A DNA stretch of 64,000 nt from Oceanobacillus iheyensis HTE831 (lineage in GTDB: Bacteria; Bacillota; Bacilli; Bacillales; Amphibacillaceae): the NCBI RefSeq assembly GCF_000011245.1, contig NC_004193.1:1466501-1530500 (forward strand), given 5' to 3'. Under the pieces are notes generated by a model, which had not been told where the DNA came from, did no database searches, and saw only the letters and a list, made by a program, of their open reading frames with translations. Below, one piece after another: positions 36,232 through 45,921 of this stretch. Within the stretch, counting starts at the first letter, position 1. Every line of letters starts with the position of its first letter. The translations under genes were made by a program, and so were the position numbers.

Positions 36232-38163
36232 ATGAAACGTGTATCTACTGTTACGATAAAGAAAAGAATAGTCACTGTTTTTCTTTTGGGAGCATTGATT
36301 ATTGCGGTTATTATTGGTCGCTTAGCCTATGTACAATTTGTTCTCGGTGATGATTTAGCAGGACAAGCAAATGAATTATGGACAAGAGATATTACCTTTG
36401 CAGCGGAACGAGGGTATATTCTTGATTCAGAAGGAGAGGTTTTGGCGGAGAATGTCACTGCTCCAACGGTAATAGTTATGCCAAGACAAATCACGAACCC
36501 AGAACAAACAGCCACACAGCTTGCAAAAATATTAGATGTTCCTCAGGATCGTGTGCATGAAACAATCACGAAGAATACATCAAGTGTGATGATACGTCCA
36601 GAAGGCATTAAAATAACAGACAAGCAGGAAAAAGCGATTCGGGAATTAGATTTATCTGGAGTTTATTTAGCTAAAGATTCCAAACGGTACTATCCGAACG
36701 GGGATGATTTATCTCATGTACTTGGTTTTACTGGAATTGATAATCAAGGGCTAATGGGATTAGAATTGTCTTATGATGATAAATTAAAAGGAGAGAATGG
36801 TAGTCTGTCACTTTATTCGGATGCAAAGGGAAGGAAACTAGAAGAATTAGCAGATGAATACAATCCTCCAGTGGATGGGTTGAATTTGCAGACTACTATT
36901 AACACAAAAGTGCAAACGATTATTGAGAGAGAGCTCGATAAAGCAACAATAAAATATAACCCGGATGGTGCACTAGCTATTGCGGTAAATCCAAAGACAG
37001 GTGGCATATTAGGGATGTCATCACGCCCTAATTTTGATCCGGAGAACTATCAAGATGTTGATGCCTCTATTTTTGGAAGAAATTTACCAATTTGGAGCAC
37101 TTATGAGCCAGGGTCTACGTTTAAGATTATTACATTAGCTGCAGCATTGGAAGAAGGAGCAGTAAATTTAGAAGAAGATCGTTTCCATGATGATGGAGAT
37201 ATTGAAGTTGGTGGTGCTACAATTCATTGTTGGAAAAAAGGTGGGCATGGCGATCAAAGTTATTTAGAGGTTGTCCAAAATTCATGTAACCCAGGTTTTG
37301 TTAATCTTGGTCAACGGCTAGGGACAGAAAAATTATTTTCTTATATAGATGCTTTTGGTTTTGGGAAGAAGACAGGAATAGACTTACAAGGAGAAGGAAA
37401 CGGGATACTATTTCAACCTGAAAATGTAGGTCCTGTTGAGTTAGCGACAACTTCATTTGGACAAGGGGTTTCAGTTACACCGATTCAACAAGTAATGGCG
37501 GTGGCGGCAGCTGTAAACGGTGGATACTTGTATAAACCATACATTGCGGACGAATGGATAGATCCAGTGAATGGAGAAACTGTAGAAAAGTACGAGCCAC
37601 AATTACAAAATCGAGTTATTTCTGAGGATACCTCTGAGGAAATAAGATACGCATTAGAGAGTGTTGTAGCACAAGGGACAGGACGTCCTGCATATGTTGA
37701 TGGTTATCGAGTAGGCGGGAAAACCGGTACTGCTCAAAAGGTAGGACCTAACGGGGGGTATATGGAAAATAACTACATTGTCTCATTTATCGGCTTTGCT
37801 CCAGCTGATGATCCAGAAATTGTGGTATATGTTGCAGTTGATAATCCAAAAGACACCTTACAATTTGGAGGTGTTGTAGCTGCTCCAATTGTAGGTACAA
37901 TTATTGGTGATAGTTTGAGAGCAATGGAAGTCGAGCCCACTACAGATGGGTTAGAAAAAGAATATTCGTGGCCGGATCAACCGAAAGTGGAAGTACCAGA
38001 CTTAATTGGTGAGTCTACCCAAAAATTACCTGAGTATCTAGTTGATTTAAGTGTTGTAACCAATGGAGAGGGAGATACGATTATAGAGCAATCACCGAAA
38101 CCAGGAACAATGTTAGAATCAGGTTCCACTGTTAGAATCTATTTAAGTGATGAAAATGAATAA
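36232..38163 (+). CDS. spoVD: SpoVD, sporulation-specific class B PBP
   Basis: A 643-residue paralogue of PBP2B needed for spore cortex synthesis with SpoVE. N-terminal membrane helix (about 13-35), dimerisation domain, transpeptidase with SxxK at Ser295 (EPGSTFKII), SxN in NSCNPGF and KTG in VGGKTGTAQ, then one C-terminal PASTA domain (PDLIGESTQKLPEYL). Cysteines near the active site (HCWKKG, SCNPG) correspond to the pair reported to be redox-controlled by StoA in B. subtilis. AAGGAG lies before the ATG. Confidence 0.94.
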   Translation: MKRVSTVTIKKRIVTVFLLGALIIAVIIGRLAYVQFVLGDDLAGQANELWTRDITFAAERGYILDSEGEVLAENVTAPTVIVMPRQITNPEQTATQLAKILDVPQDRVHETITKNTSSVMIRPEGIKITDKQEKAIRELDLSGVYLAKDSKRYYPNGDDLSHVLGFTGIDNQGLMGLELSYDDKLKGENGSLSLYSDAKGRKLEELADEYNPPVDGLNLQTTINTKVQTIIERELDKATIKYNPDGALAIAVNPKTGGILGMSSRPNFDPENYQDVDASIFGRNLPIWSTYEPGSTFKIITLAAALEEGAVNLEEDRFHDDGDIEVGGATIHCWKKGGHGDQSYLEVVQNSCNPGFVNLGQRLGTEKLFSYIDAFGFGKKTGIDLQGEGNGILFQPENVGPVELATTSFGQGVSVTPIQQVMAVAAAVNGGYLYKPYIADEWIDPVNGETVEKYEPQLQNRVISEDTSEEIRYALESVVAQGTGRPAYVDGYRVGGKTGTAQKVGPNGGYMENNYIVSFIGFAPADDPEIVVYVAVDNPKDTLQFGGVVAAPIVGTIIGDSLRAMEVEPTTDGLEKEYSWPDQPKVEVPDLIGESTQKLPEYLVDLSVVTNGEGDTIIEQSPKPGTMLESGSTVRIYLSDENE

Positions 38164-38171
38164 TGAAAATC

Positions 38172-38201
38172 ATCGTTAAACAAGAAAAAATTTGCTATAA
38201 T
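38172..38201 (+). promoter_or_regulatory. Putative sigma-A promoter of murE
   Basis: TTTGCTATAAT gives an extended -10 (TATAAT at 38196-38201 with TG upstream); the -35 region (around 38172-38178) is weak. It would allow precursor synthesis genes to be transcribed independently of spoVD. Confidence 0.4.
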
Positions 38202-38301
38202 AGGAAGGTCAAATGGAATGAAAAAGAAGAGTACTTACATCTTCTTCCTACTAAAAAAAGAAAGTACCTAAATAGTATTAATTAGAAAAAAGGTGTATAT
38301 G

Positions 38302-39783
38302 ATGGAATTAAAAAAATTACTAGAATGTCTTACATTTTATAATGTGAATGGTGAAGTGGAAAATTGTGAAATTACTTCACTAGAAATGGATTCGAGAAAA
38401 ATAACTAGCGGAAGTGCATTTGTATGTATCACGGGATTTACTGTGGATGGACATGATTATGTAGATCAAGCGGTGAAAAATGGAGCATCTGCAATATTTA
38501 CTAGTAAACCTTTAATGAAGGAATATGGGGTTCCAATCATTCAGGTGGAGGATACGAATCGCGCACTTGCGATGCTTGCAGTGAAGTATTATGATTACCC
38601 AACCAAACATTTTCCGCTTATCGGTGTTACTGGAACAAACGGAAAAACAACTGTTACTTATTTGTTAGATAAAATTTTTGAATATCATCAGAAAAAAGCT
38701 GGAGTAATTGGAACAATTCAAGTGAAAATAGGGGAAGAGACCTTCCCTATTGTAAATACAACTCCTAACGCACTTGAGCTACAAAAAACATTTCATGTAA
38801 TGCGTGAAAAAGATGTGAAACAGGGTATCATGGAAGTTTCCTCTCATGCGTTAGATATGGGAAGGGTATATGGATGTGATTATGATATTGCGGTATTTAC
38901 CAATCTTTCCCAAGATCATTTAGATTATCACCAAGATATTCAAGATTATTTACGTGCGAAAAGCTTGTTGTTTGCTCAACTAGGTAATGGCTACGACAGT
39001 GAAAAAGAAAAATATGCAATCATTAATGATGATGATTCATCAAGTCATTTATTAAAAAGAAGTACTGCACAACATGTCATAACGTATAGCTGTAAAAAAG
39101 AAGCGACTATTATGGCAAAAGATATTGAACTTACAGCATCTGGTATTCGTTTTAAATTACATTCCCCTCTAGGTAACATCACAATTCAAAGTAGATTAAT
39201 GGGAATGTTTAATGTTTATAATATGTTAGCTGCAAGTGCGGCAGCTATCGCATCGAAGGTTCCATTGAACGTCATCCAACAAGCATTAGAATCAATAGAG
39301 GGAGTAAATGGCAGGTTCGAACCAATTGTCGAAGGACAAAATTATTCTGTAATTGTGGATTTTGCACATACTCCAGATTCATTAGAAAACGTCCTACAGA
39401 CAATAAAGGACTTTGCAAAACGAAATGTATATGTGGTCGTAGGATGTGGTGGAGATCGAGATCGTAAGAAAAGACCTCTGATGGCTGAAGTGGCGTTGAA
39501 TTATGCGGATCATGCGGTGTTCACTTCTGACAATCCGCGTACGGAAGACCCTCAAGCAATATTAGATGATATGACTGCTGAACTAGATGCAAATAGTGGT
39601 AGTTATGAGGTTGTGGTAGATCGTAAAGAAGGAATTGCTAAAGCAATACAATCTGCTCAAAAAGATGATATTGTTTTAATCGCTGGAAAAGGTCATGAGA
39701 CATATCAAATTATTGGACATACGAAATACGATTTCGACGATAGAGATGTGGCTAGAAATGCAATTAAGCAGAAAGGGGAGTGA
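38302..39783 (+). CDS. murE: MurE, UDP-MurNAc-tripeptide synthetase (meso-DAP adding)
   Basis: A 493-residue Mur ligase that adds the third residue. ATP loop GVTGTNGKTTV near residue 110, and the DNPRTEDP motif near residue 410, which marks meso-diaminopimelate specificity rather than lysine. This predicts a DAP-type wall as in B. subtilis. Tandem ATGs at 38299/38302 follow AAAAGGTG; the second has better spacing. Its stop overlaps the murF ribosome-binding site. Confidence 0.94.
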   Translation: MELKKLLECLTFYNVNGEVENCEITSLEMDSRKITSGSAFVCITGFTVDGHDYVDQAVKNGASAIFTSKPLMKEYGVPIIQVEDTNRALAMLAVKYYDYPTKHFPLIGVTGTNGKTTVTYLLDKIFEYHQKKAGVIGTIQVKIGEETFPIVNTTPNALELQKTFHVMREKDVKQGIMEVSSHALDMGRVYGCDYDIAVFTNLSQDHLDYHQDIQDYLRAKSLLFAQLGNGYDSEKEKYAIINDDDSSSHLLKRSTAQHVITYSCKKEATIMAKDIELTASGIRFKLHSPLGNITIQSRLMGMFNVYNMLAASAAAIASKVPLNVIQQALESIEGVNGRFEPIVEGQNYSVIVDFAHTPDSLENVLQTIKDFAKRNVYVVVGCGGDRDRKKRPLMAEVALNYADHAVFTSDNPRTEDPQAILDDMTAELDANSGSYEVVVDRKEGIAKAIQSAQKDDIVLIAGKGHETYQIIGHTKYDFDDRDVARNAIKQKGE

Positions 39784-39788
39784 ACCTA

Positions 39789-41156
39789 TTGTTATTTACA
39801 GTACAATGGCTGGCGGAATTATTTCCTAAACATCAGGGAAAAATAAGTACAGACATTACTATACAGGAAGTAACTCGTGATACAAGAGAACCAAGTTCCA
39901 ACTCCCTATATATTCCGATTGTTGGAGAAAGATTTGATGGACATAATTTCATTTTTGATGCAATTAAAAATGGTGCGATCGCAACATTATGGGATAAGTC
40001 CATTCCTTTGCCCAGTGAATGGGACAACTCCTTTCCTGTATTTTTCGTAGAGGATACGATTTTAGCTATGCAACAGTTAGCTAATTCCTATCTTAGATCT
40101 GTTAATCCCACTGTAGTTGGTGTTACGGGGTCTAATGGTAAGACCACAACGAAAGATTTGATTACGTCGGTGGTAAAGACAAGCTATAAAACAACAGCTA
40201 CACAGGGTAATTTAAATAACCATATTGGATTGCCACTTACTATTTTATCGATGCAACCTGATACTGAAGTACTCGTACTTGAGATGGGTATGAGTCAGTT
40301 TGGAGAAATTGAGTTATTAAGTAAAATAGCGGAACCAGACTACACAGTAATTACGAATATTGGTGAATCTCATATTGAAAATTTAGGTTCCCGAAAAGGT
40401 ATTGCAAAAGCAAAATTGGAAATAATTGAAGGAATAAAGTCAAACGGTAATTTATTTATTGATGATGACGAGCCTTTATTAGCGAAAGAAAATATAGATA
40501 TGGATGATTCGCAAATAATTGGAATTGGCTTTACGAAAGAAAGTGACATTAACATTTCGAATGTAAAAGTGCATCCTGATCGTACTACATTTGAAGTAAC
40601 GGATAAACCATATCATGTTAATCTGCTCGGTGAACACCATGCAAAGAATGCAGCATTCGCCATTTCTATTGGGAAAGCTCTAAATATTTCACATGAGAAT
40701 ATACAATTAGCTTTTAATAAGCTAGAAGTTACTGGAATGCGTTTTGAACTTGAAACAGGGATTAATGGTGTCCATATCATAAATGATGCATATAATGCCT
40801 CTGCCACTTCCATGAAAGCGTCTATTCAAGTAGTTAAAGAAATGGAAGGTTTTCAAAATAAGGTATTAGTGTTGGGGGATATTTTAGAGTTAGGTACATA
40901 TTCAGAACACTATCATCGTTCGATTGCCGAAGTTATTGATTCCCGAATTTCAGAAATTTATACTTATGGAGAGCAAGCTTTTTATATTTATGATGAAATT
41001 ACAAAGCAACATCCTAAAGTAAATGTACATTATATAAAACAACGAGAAGATGTTGTTCCGTCATTAAAGGAGCATTTAAATAATCAAACATTAATATTAT
41101 TTAAAGCTTCTAGAGGAATGAAGTTTGAAATGTTTATTAAAGAATTACAGCAGTAA
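39789..41156 (+). CDS. murF: MurF, UDP-MurNAc-pentapeptide synthetase
   Basis: A 455-residue Mur ligase adding D-Ala-D-Ala. ATP loop GVTGSNGKTTTKDL near residue 110; the EMGMSQFGEIELLS and NDAYNASATSMKAS segments are MurF-specific. GGGGAG (39775-39780) is 8 bases before TTG 39789, the preferred start; a GTG at 39780 is part of the site. It sits inside the dcw cluster between murE and mraY, whereas in B. subtilis murF lies elsewhere. Confidence 0.93.
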   Translation: MLFTVQWLAELFPKHQGKISTDITIQEVTRDTREPSSNSLYIPIVGERFDGHNFIFDAIKNGAIATLWDKSIPLPSEWDNSFPVFFVEDTILAMQQLANSYLRSVNPTVVGVTGSNGKTTTKDLITSVVKTSYKTTATQGNLNNHIGLPLTILSMQPDTEVLVLEMGMSQFGEIELLSKIAEPDYTVITNIGESHIENLGSRKGIAKAKLEIIEGIKSNGNLFIDDDEPLLAKENIDMDDSQIIGIGFTKESDINISNVKVHPDRTTFEVTDKPYHVNLLGEHHAKNAAFAISIGKALNISHENIQLAFNKLEVTGMRFELETGINGVHIINDAYNASATSMKASIQVVKEMEGFQNKVLVLGDILELGTYSEHYHRSIAEVIDSRISEIYTYGEQAFYIYDEITKQHPKVNVHYIKQREDVVPSLKEHLNNQTLILFKASRGMKFEMFIKELQQ

Positions 41157-41208
41157 TCGAACATCTAGTTACTTAGTTGGACGGTTTAATAAGTGAGGAG
41201 GAAATGAA

Positions 41209-42189
41209 GTGGACTTAACTGGATTATTAATAACAATAGTTGTAGCATTTCTCATTACCGTTCTTCTATCTCCTATTTTTATACCATTTTTAAGAAGATT
41301 AAATTTTGGACAAAGCATTAGAGAAGAAGGACCACAGTCACATCAAAAAAAGACAGGAACACCTACGATGGGTGGGCTGATGATTATATTTAGTATAATC
41401 ATCACGTCACTTATTATGGCAAGCAGAACGGATGAAGGTATTAATTATCAGGTGTGGTTATTGATTTTTGTATTATTTGGATATGGATTATTAGGCTTTT
41501 TAGATGATTTTATAAAAGTTGCAATGAAAAGAAATCTTGGACTAACTTCTAAACAAAAATTATTCGGCCAAATAATAATTGCACTCGTCTTTTATTTTAT
41601 TTTAAGAAATCAAGGGTTTTCGACAGTCATTTATGTGCCGGGGACTGAATTACAATTTGATATTGGTTGGTTTTATGCCGTATTAGTTATATTTATGATG
41701 GTTGGTGCTTCCAATGCAGTCAACTTAACGGATGGATTAGACGGGCTATTAGCAGGAACCGCAGCCATAGCATTTGGAGCATTTGCTATCATTGCTTGGT
41801 ATGGAATACCTGATCATGTAGTAGCCGTGTTCTCCTTAGCAGTAGTAGGTGCTTTACTTGGCTTTTTAGTTTTCAATGCACATCCTGCAAAAGTATTTAT
41901 GGGTGATACAGGCTCATTAGCTCTTGGTGGAGCAATTGCTGCAATATCTATTTTATTGAAATTAGAAATTTTACTGATTATTATAGGCGGAGTTTTTGTA
42001 ATAGAAACATTGTCTGTAATTATTCAAGTGATTTCATTTAAAACAACTGGTAAACGTGTATTCAAAATGAGTCCATTACATCACCACTATGAACTATTAG
42101 GCTGGTCAGAGTGGCGTGTAGTCACTACTTTTTGGTTGGTAGGTTTATTGTTTGCTATGCTTGGTGTTTATATTGAGGTGGGAATGTAA
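41209..42189 (+). CDS. mraY: MraY, phospho-MurNAc-pentapeptide transferase
   Basis: A 326-residue, ten-helix enzyme that transfers phospho-MurNAc-pentapeptide to undecaprenyl phosphate, making lipid I. Conserved motifs are [37 protein letters not shown] and the HHHYE motif late in the protein. The start is GTG 41209 with GAGGAGG 7 bases upstream. The stop codon shares one base with the murD start. Confidence 0.95.
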   Translation: MDLTGLLITIVVAFLITVLLSPIFIPFLRRLNFGQSIREEGPQSHQKKTGTPTMGGLMIIFSIIITSLIMASRTDEGINYQVWLLIFVLFGYGLLGFLDDFIKVAMKRNLGLTSKQKLFGQIIIALVFYFILRNQGFSTVIYVPGTELQFDIGWFYAVLVIFMMVGASNAVNLTDGLDGLLAGTAAIAFGAFAIIAWYGIPDHVVAVFSLAVVGALLGFLVFNAHPAKVFMGDTGSLALGGAIAAISILLKLEILLIIIGGVFVIETLSVIIQVISFKTTGKRVFKMSPLHHHYELLGWSEWRVVTTFWLVGLLFAMLGVYIEVGM

Positions 42190-43538
42190 TGAATGTACTT
42201 ACAAATTTTCCTTATCAGCACGTACTTGTATTAGGATTAGCTAAAAGTGGCACAGCAGCGGCAAACGTTTTATTGCAAAATCATATACAAGTTACAATAA
42301 ATGATGGCATGGCAACATTAGAAGACGCAACTGTACAGAAATTACAAACAATGGGAGCAGAATTAGTATTAGGCTCACATCCAATTTCTGTGCTTGATGG
42401 TAAAGATCTCATCGTAAAAAACCCAGGTATTCGCTATGATAATGTAATTGTAGAAGAAGCTCAGCGCCGAGGGATACCTGTTATATCAGAGGTTGAACTA
42501 GTTCATTACTTAACAAACCAGCCTGTTATTGGAATTACTGGATCAAATGGAAAAACGACAACAACAACATTAATTACAGAAATGCTAGATCGAAGTAATG
42601 TATCTGTAAAAGTGGCAGGGAATATTGGAGTAGTTGCAACAGAAGTAGCTTCTTCGTTGCAATCTGATGAAAAGATGGTTATGGAATTATCTTCTTTTCA
42701 GTTACAAGGAATAGATCAATTACAATTTTCAACTGCTGTCCTATTAAATTTATTCGAAGCACATTTAGATTATCATGGTTCTTTTGAAAATTACGTCGAA
42801 GCGAAATGTAATATATTTAAAAGTCAAAACAAACATGATTATTTAATTTATAATGCTGACGATGATAATGTATCTGCTGCAATTAAAACTGCAGAGGCTA
42901 CAAAAGTGCCGTTTTCTAGTTCACGACCGTTAGCAGATGGTGCATGGATGGATGATGATTTTCTATACTATAAAGATGAGAAAATTATAGCTATTCGAGA
43001 CATAGTACTTGTAGGTAAACATAATATGGAAAACATATTAGCTGCTATTGCTACTGCAAAATTAAATGGTGCTACTAATGAAGGGATTGTACAAGTGTTA
43101 ACAACATTTTCAGGAGTAAAACATCGTTTGGAATTTGTAGGTGTTATAAATGGGCGTTATATTTATAACGACTCAAAGGCAACGAATATATTAGCGACTA
43201 AAAAAGCGTTAGCAGCTTTTAACAAGAATGTGGTTTTACTAGCAGGTGGTTTAGATAGAGGAAATACATTTGAAGAATTAATTCCTTATTTGCATCATGT
43301 TAAAGCGATGGTCGTATTCGGAGAGACAGCAGGTAAGCTTAAGGATGCTGGTGTTGCTGCAAATATACCAGTAATTGAAAAAGCGTTAGATGTTCAACAT
43401 GCAGTAGAGGTTGCATTTGCTCTAACGGATGAGCAGGATACTATATTATTGTCACCAGCTTGTGCAAGCTGGGATCAGTACAAAACTTTTGAAGAAAGAG
43501 GAGACATGTTTATACAAGCCCTGCATAGACTGAAGTAA
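42189..43538 (+). CDS. murD: MurD, UDP-MurNAc-L-alanine:D-glutamate ligase
   Basis: A 449-residue Mur ligase adding D-glutamate. N-terminal Rossmann domain (VLGLAKSGTAAANVLL), ATP loop GITGSNGKTTTTTL near residue 116 and the NDSKATN motif near residue 325 are typical. ATG 42189 overlaps the mraY stop (taATG), so the two are coupled. A 9-bp hairpin spans its own stop codon, part of the structure before spoVE. Confidence 0.95.
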   Translation: MNVLTNFPYQHVLVLGLAKSGTAAANVLLQNHIQVTINDGMATLEDATVQKLQTMGAELVLGSHPISVLDGKDLIVKNPGIRYDNVIVEEAQRRGIPVISEVELVHYLTNQPVIGITGSNGKTTTTTLITEMLDRSNVSVKVAGNIGVVATEVASSLQSDEKMVMELSSFQLQGIDQLQFSTAVLLNLFEAHLDYHGSFENYVEAKCNIFKSQNKHDYLIYNADDDNVSAAIKTAEATKVPFSSSRPLADGAWMDDDFLYYKDEKIIAIRDIVLVGKHNMENILAAIATAKLNGATNEGIVQVLTTFSGVKHRLEFVGVINGRYIYNDSKATNILATKKALAAFNKNVVLLAGGLDRGNTFEELIPYLHHVKAMVVFGETAGKLKDAGVAANIPVIEKALDVQHAVEVAFALTDEQDTILLSPACASWDQYKTFEERGDMFIQALHRLK

Positions 43539-43610
43539 GGGGCTTGTACACATGAAAATTCCAATTATTGTTACACCCCTTATTCTGAACTAAAGATTAG
43601 GGGTGTTTTT
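43505..43610 (+). promoter_or_regulatory. murD-spoVE junction: putative sigma-E promoter and two hairpins with an alternative pairing
   Basis: Hairpin 1: TACAAGCCC (43513-43521) with GGGCTTGTA (43540-43548), spanning the murD stop. Hairpin 2: ACACCCCT (43573-43580) with AGGGGTGT (43599-43606), followed by TTTT, a terminator-like stem whose 3' arm is the spoVE ribosome-binding site. TAAGGGG (43536-43542) is exactly complementary to CCCCTTA (43576-43582), so a third pairing excludes both. A sigma-E-like -10, CATAGACT (43524-43531), with a moderate -35 (ACATGTT) would start RNA near 43538. Confidence 0.55.
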
Positions 43611-43612
43611 CT

Positions 43613-44734
43613 TTGTTGAATAAACTAAAAGAGCAGCAAAAGCCAGATTATATATTATTAATTATATTATCCATACTACTTATGGCTGGAATTGTAATGG
43701 TCTTTAGTTCTTCTTATATATGGTCAGAGTATAAATTTAATGATGCTTTTTATTATTTAAAACGACAAGCTTTATTCGCTGGTGCAGGTGTAGCTGCAAT
43801 GATATTTTTTATGTTTATTCCCTACTACACGTGGAAAAAATATGCAAAAATGATTTTATTCATTTGTTTCATACTACTTTTACTGGTATTAATTCCAGGG
43901 GTAGGGATGGTTCGTGGTGGTGCGCAAAGTTGGATTGGCATAGGGGCATTTAGTATTCAGCCTTCTGAATTTATGAAACTTGGATTGATTATTTTCTTAG
44001 CATCATTACTTTCGGAATATCAAAAGTATATTACTTCATTACGAAAAGGTTTCCTTCCATGTTTATTATTAATTTTTACAGCTTTTGGATTAATTATGTT
44101 ACAACCTGATTTAGGGACGGGTATGGTTCTTGTATTAACTTGCATGATTATGCTGTTTGTAGCTGGTGCAAATTTAAGTCATTTTTTCGGATTAGCAGGT
44201 ATTGGTGTCATTGGTTTTATAGGGTTAATTGCTTCAGCTCCATATCGAATTAATCGTATTACTGCATTCTTGAATCCTTGGGAAGATCCATTGGGGCATG
44301 GATTTCAAATAATACAATCTTTATACGCAATTGGACCTGGTGGATTAATGGGATTAGGATTAGGAAATAGTTTGCAAAAATATTTTTATTTACCGGAGCC
44401 GCAGACGGACTTTATATTTGCAATTATTGGAGAAGAATTAGGGTTTATTGGAGGAGCAATGATAATTATATTATTTTTTCTTCTGCTTTGGAGAGGAATT
44501 AAAATAGCACTTGAGGCTCCTGATCTATTTAGTCGTCTATTAGCAGTGGGGATTTCTTCCATGTTAGCTTTGCAAGCTATGATTAATATAAGTGTGGTAA
44601 TAGGGTTGATTCCAGTAACCGGTATTACTTTACCGTTTTTGAGTTATGGTGGATCTTCTCTTACATTAACATTATGTTCGGTAGGAATTCTACTAAATAT
44701 AAGCAGGTACTCCAAAAGTATGGAAAGTAAATAA
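43613..44734 (+). CDS. spoVE: SpoVE, sporulation SEDS glycosyltransferase
   Basis: A 373-residue SEDS protein, ten helices, closely matching B. subtilis SpoVE in blocks such as LIPGVGMVRGGAQSWIG, SIQPSEFMKLG, RINRITAFLNPWEDPLG and FLPEPQTDFIFA-type sequence (here FYLPEPQTDF). It partners SpoVD for cortex peptidoglycan. The start is TTG 43613 or 43616; the only ribosome-binding site, AGGGGTG, lies in the 3' arm of a terminator-like hairpin. A second strong hairpin follows the gene, so it looks transcriptionally isolated within the cluster. murG and murB, next in B. subtilis, are absent. Confidence 0.9.
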   Translation: MLNKLKEQQKPDYILLIILSILLMAGIVMVFSSSYIWSEYKFNDAFYYLKRQALFAGAGVAAMIFFMFIPYYTWKKYAKMILFICFILLLLVLIPGVGMVRGGAQSWIGIGAFSIQPSEFMKLGLIIFLASLLSEYQKYITSLRKGFLPCLLLIFTAFGLIMLQPDLGTGMVLVLTCMIMLFVAGANLSHFFGLAGIGVIGFIGLIASAPYRINRITAFLNPWEDPLGHGFQIIQSLYAIGPGGLMGLGLGNSLQKYFYLPEPQTDFIFAIIGEELGFIGGAMIIILFFLLLWRGIKIALEAPDLFSRLLAVGISSMLALQAMINISVVIGLIPVTGITLPFLSYGGSSLTLTLCSVGILLNISRYSKSMESK

Positions 44735-44795
44735 TTGGTTAAAAGTAACTATATATAGAAAAACTTCATATTCTATGTGATGTACACTACATCTA

Positions 44796-44860
44796 ATGGT
44801 AGGTTTTGTGATATAATTTCTGTAAATAGAAGAAATGGCACAAAACCTACCATTTTTATA
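44796..44860 (+). terminator. Long hairpin terminator between spoVE and divIB, with embedded -10
   Basis: A perfect 15-bp stem, 44796-44810 with 44839-44853, followed by TTTTTATA. The base of the 5' arm and the loop contain TGATATAAT, an extended -10 (TATAAT at 44812-44817), so a promoter for divIB-ftsA-ftsZ may start inside the loop and escape the hairpin. Confidence 0.75.
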
Positions 44861-44890
44861 TTTAAAATGTTGATAAAGGAAGAAATGGAG

Positions 44891-45706
44891 ATGAGTGACA
44901 AAAATGTTGTTTCAATAGAGGATCGTATTCCCAAATTGAAACATGCAAGAAAAAAGAAAGCCAATAGACGTCTTATATTCTATCTATCTATCTTTTTTCT
45001 TCTAATTGCTGTTGTTGTTTACTTGCAATCTCCATTAAGTCATATACGGACGATTGAAGTAAATGGAAATACGTTTTTAAATGAAGAAAAAATTATTAAA
45101 TATAGTGAGTTAACAACCGATACGAATATATGGACAATTAATACGAATTCTGTTGAACAAGCAATTGCGAAAGATCCAGTCATAAAAAACATTCAAGTAG
45201 ACAGAAAATTCCCCTCTACAGTTACGCTGGAGGTAGAGGAACAACCAGTGATCGGTTATATTAATGATGATTCGAATTATCTTCCTATTTTAGGAAATGG
45301 TGAAATTTTGGATGATAGTAATCAAGGTTTTACTGGTAATGCGCCCTTTTTACAGGGATTTGATGAAGAACAATTGAAGCAATTAGCAACGGAAATGAAA
45401 GATGTCCCACAAAGTATTATGAGTCTGATTTCTGAAATTCATTGGGTCGAAAGCGAAGATGATAGCAATAAAATTATGCTATATATGAATGATGGATATA
45501 CCGTAATAGGATCACTGAGAGAAATAAGTAATAAAATTTCAGTATATCCTTCCATTGTCTCCCAACTAGAACCAGAAGATGAGGGAGTTATTCATATAGG
45601 CGTGGGTGTATATTTTGAATCATATCAAGATGATCAAGATGTGACCGAGTTAGAGGTGGATGAAACATCCGGTAATGATTCTGAAGATGGATCCGAAGAG
45701 GATTAA
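44891..45706 (+). CDS. divIB: DivIB (FtsQ), division protein
   Basis: A 271-residue bitopic protein: basic cytoplasmic tail, one membrane helix (about 28-48), POTRA domain (HIRTIEVNGNTFLNEEKI), beta domain and an acidic C-terminal tail rich in Asp, Glu and Ser. It joins FtsL and DivIC at the septum. ATG 44891 follows AAAGGAAG at good spacing; the frame is open to 44777, but that would run through the hairpin. ylxW, ylxX and sbp, which follow in B. subtilis, are absent, so ftsA comes next. Confidence 0.9.
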   Translation: MSDKNVVSIEDRIPKLKHARKKKANRRLIFYLSIFFLLIAVVVYLQSPLSHIRTIEVNGNTFLNEEKIIKYSELTTDTNIWTINTNSVEQAIAKDPVIKNIQVDRKFPSTVTLEVEEQPVIGYINDDSNYLPILGNGEILDDSNQGFTGNAPFLQGFDEEQLKQLATEMKDVPQSIMSLISEIHWVESEDDSNKIMLYMNDGYTVIGSLREISNKISVYPSIVSQLEPEDEGVIHIGVGVYFESYQDDQDVTELEVDETSGNDSEDGSEED

Positions 45707-45921
45707 CATCAAAATAAAGTCACATAATTGTTTTTATCTACGAAACCTATATTATGTACCATTTTTTTGGAAAATGAAAAAGGGTTATGACCGTTAAATG
45801 TTGAATAACCTATATATATTTTATTTTTTCATTGAAATATTTTAAAATAGTAGACTCTACAATGAATGGATAACGTAGTTTTAAGAAACATAGGAAATGT
45901 TTCTGTAGGAGGTGCCTTTAA

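Noticed and set aside
44777..44890. N-terminal extension of divIB
   Set aside because: The extension would be encoded through the 15-bp hairpin and lacks its own ribosome-binding site; the protein aligns with DivIB from ATG 44891.
45892..45900. ATAGGAAAT as a sigma-H -35 for ftsA
   Set aside because: It fits the -35 consensus, but there is no GAAT -10 at the right distance, and the start would fall on the ftsA ribosome-binding site.
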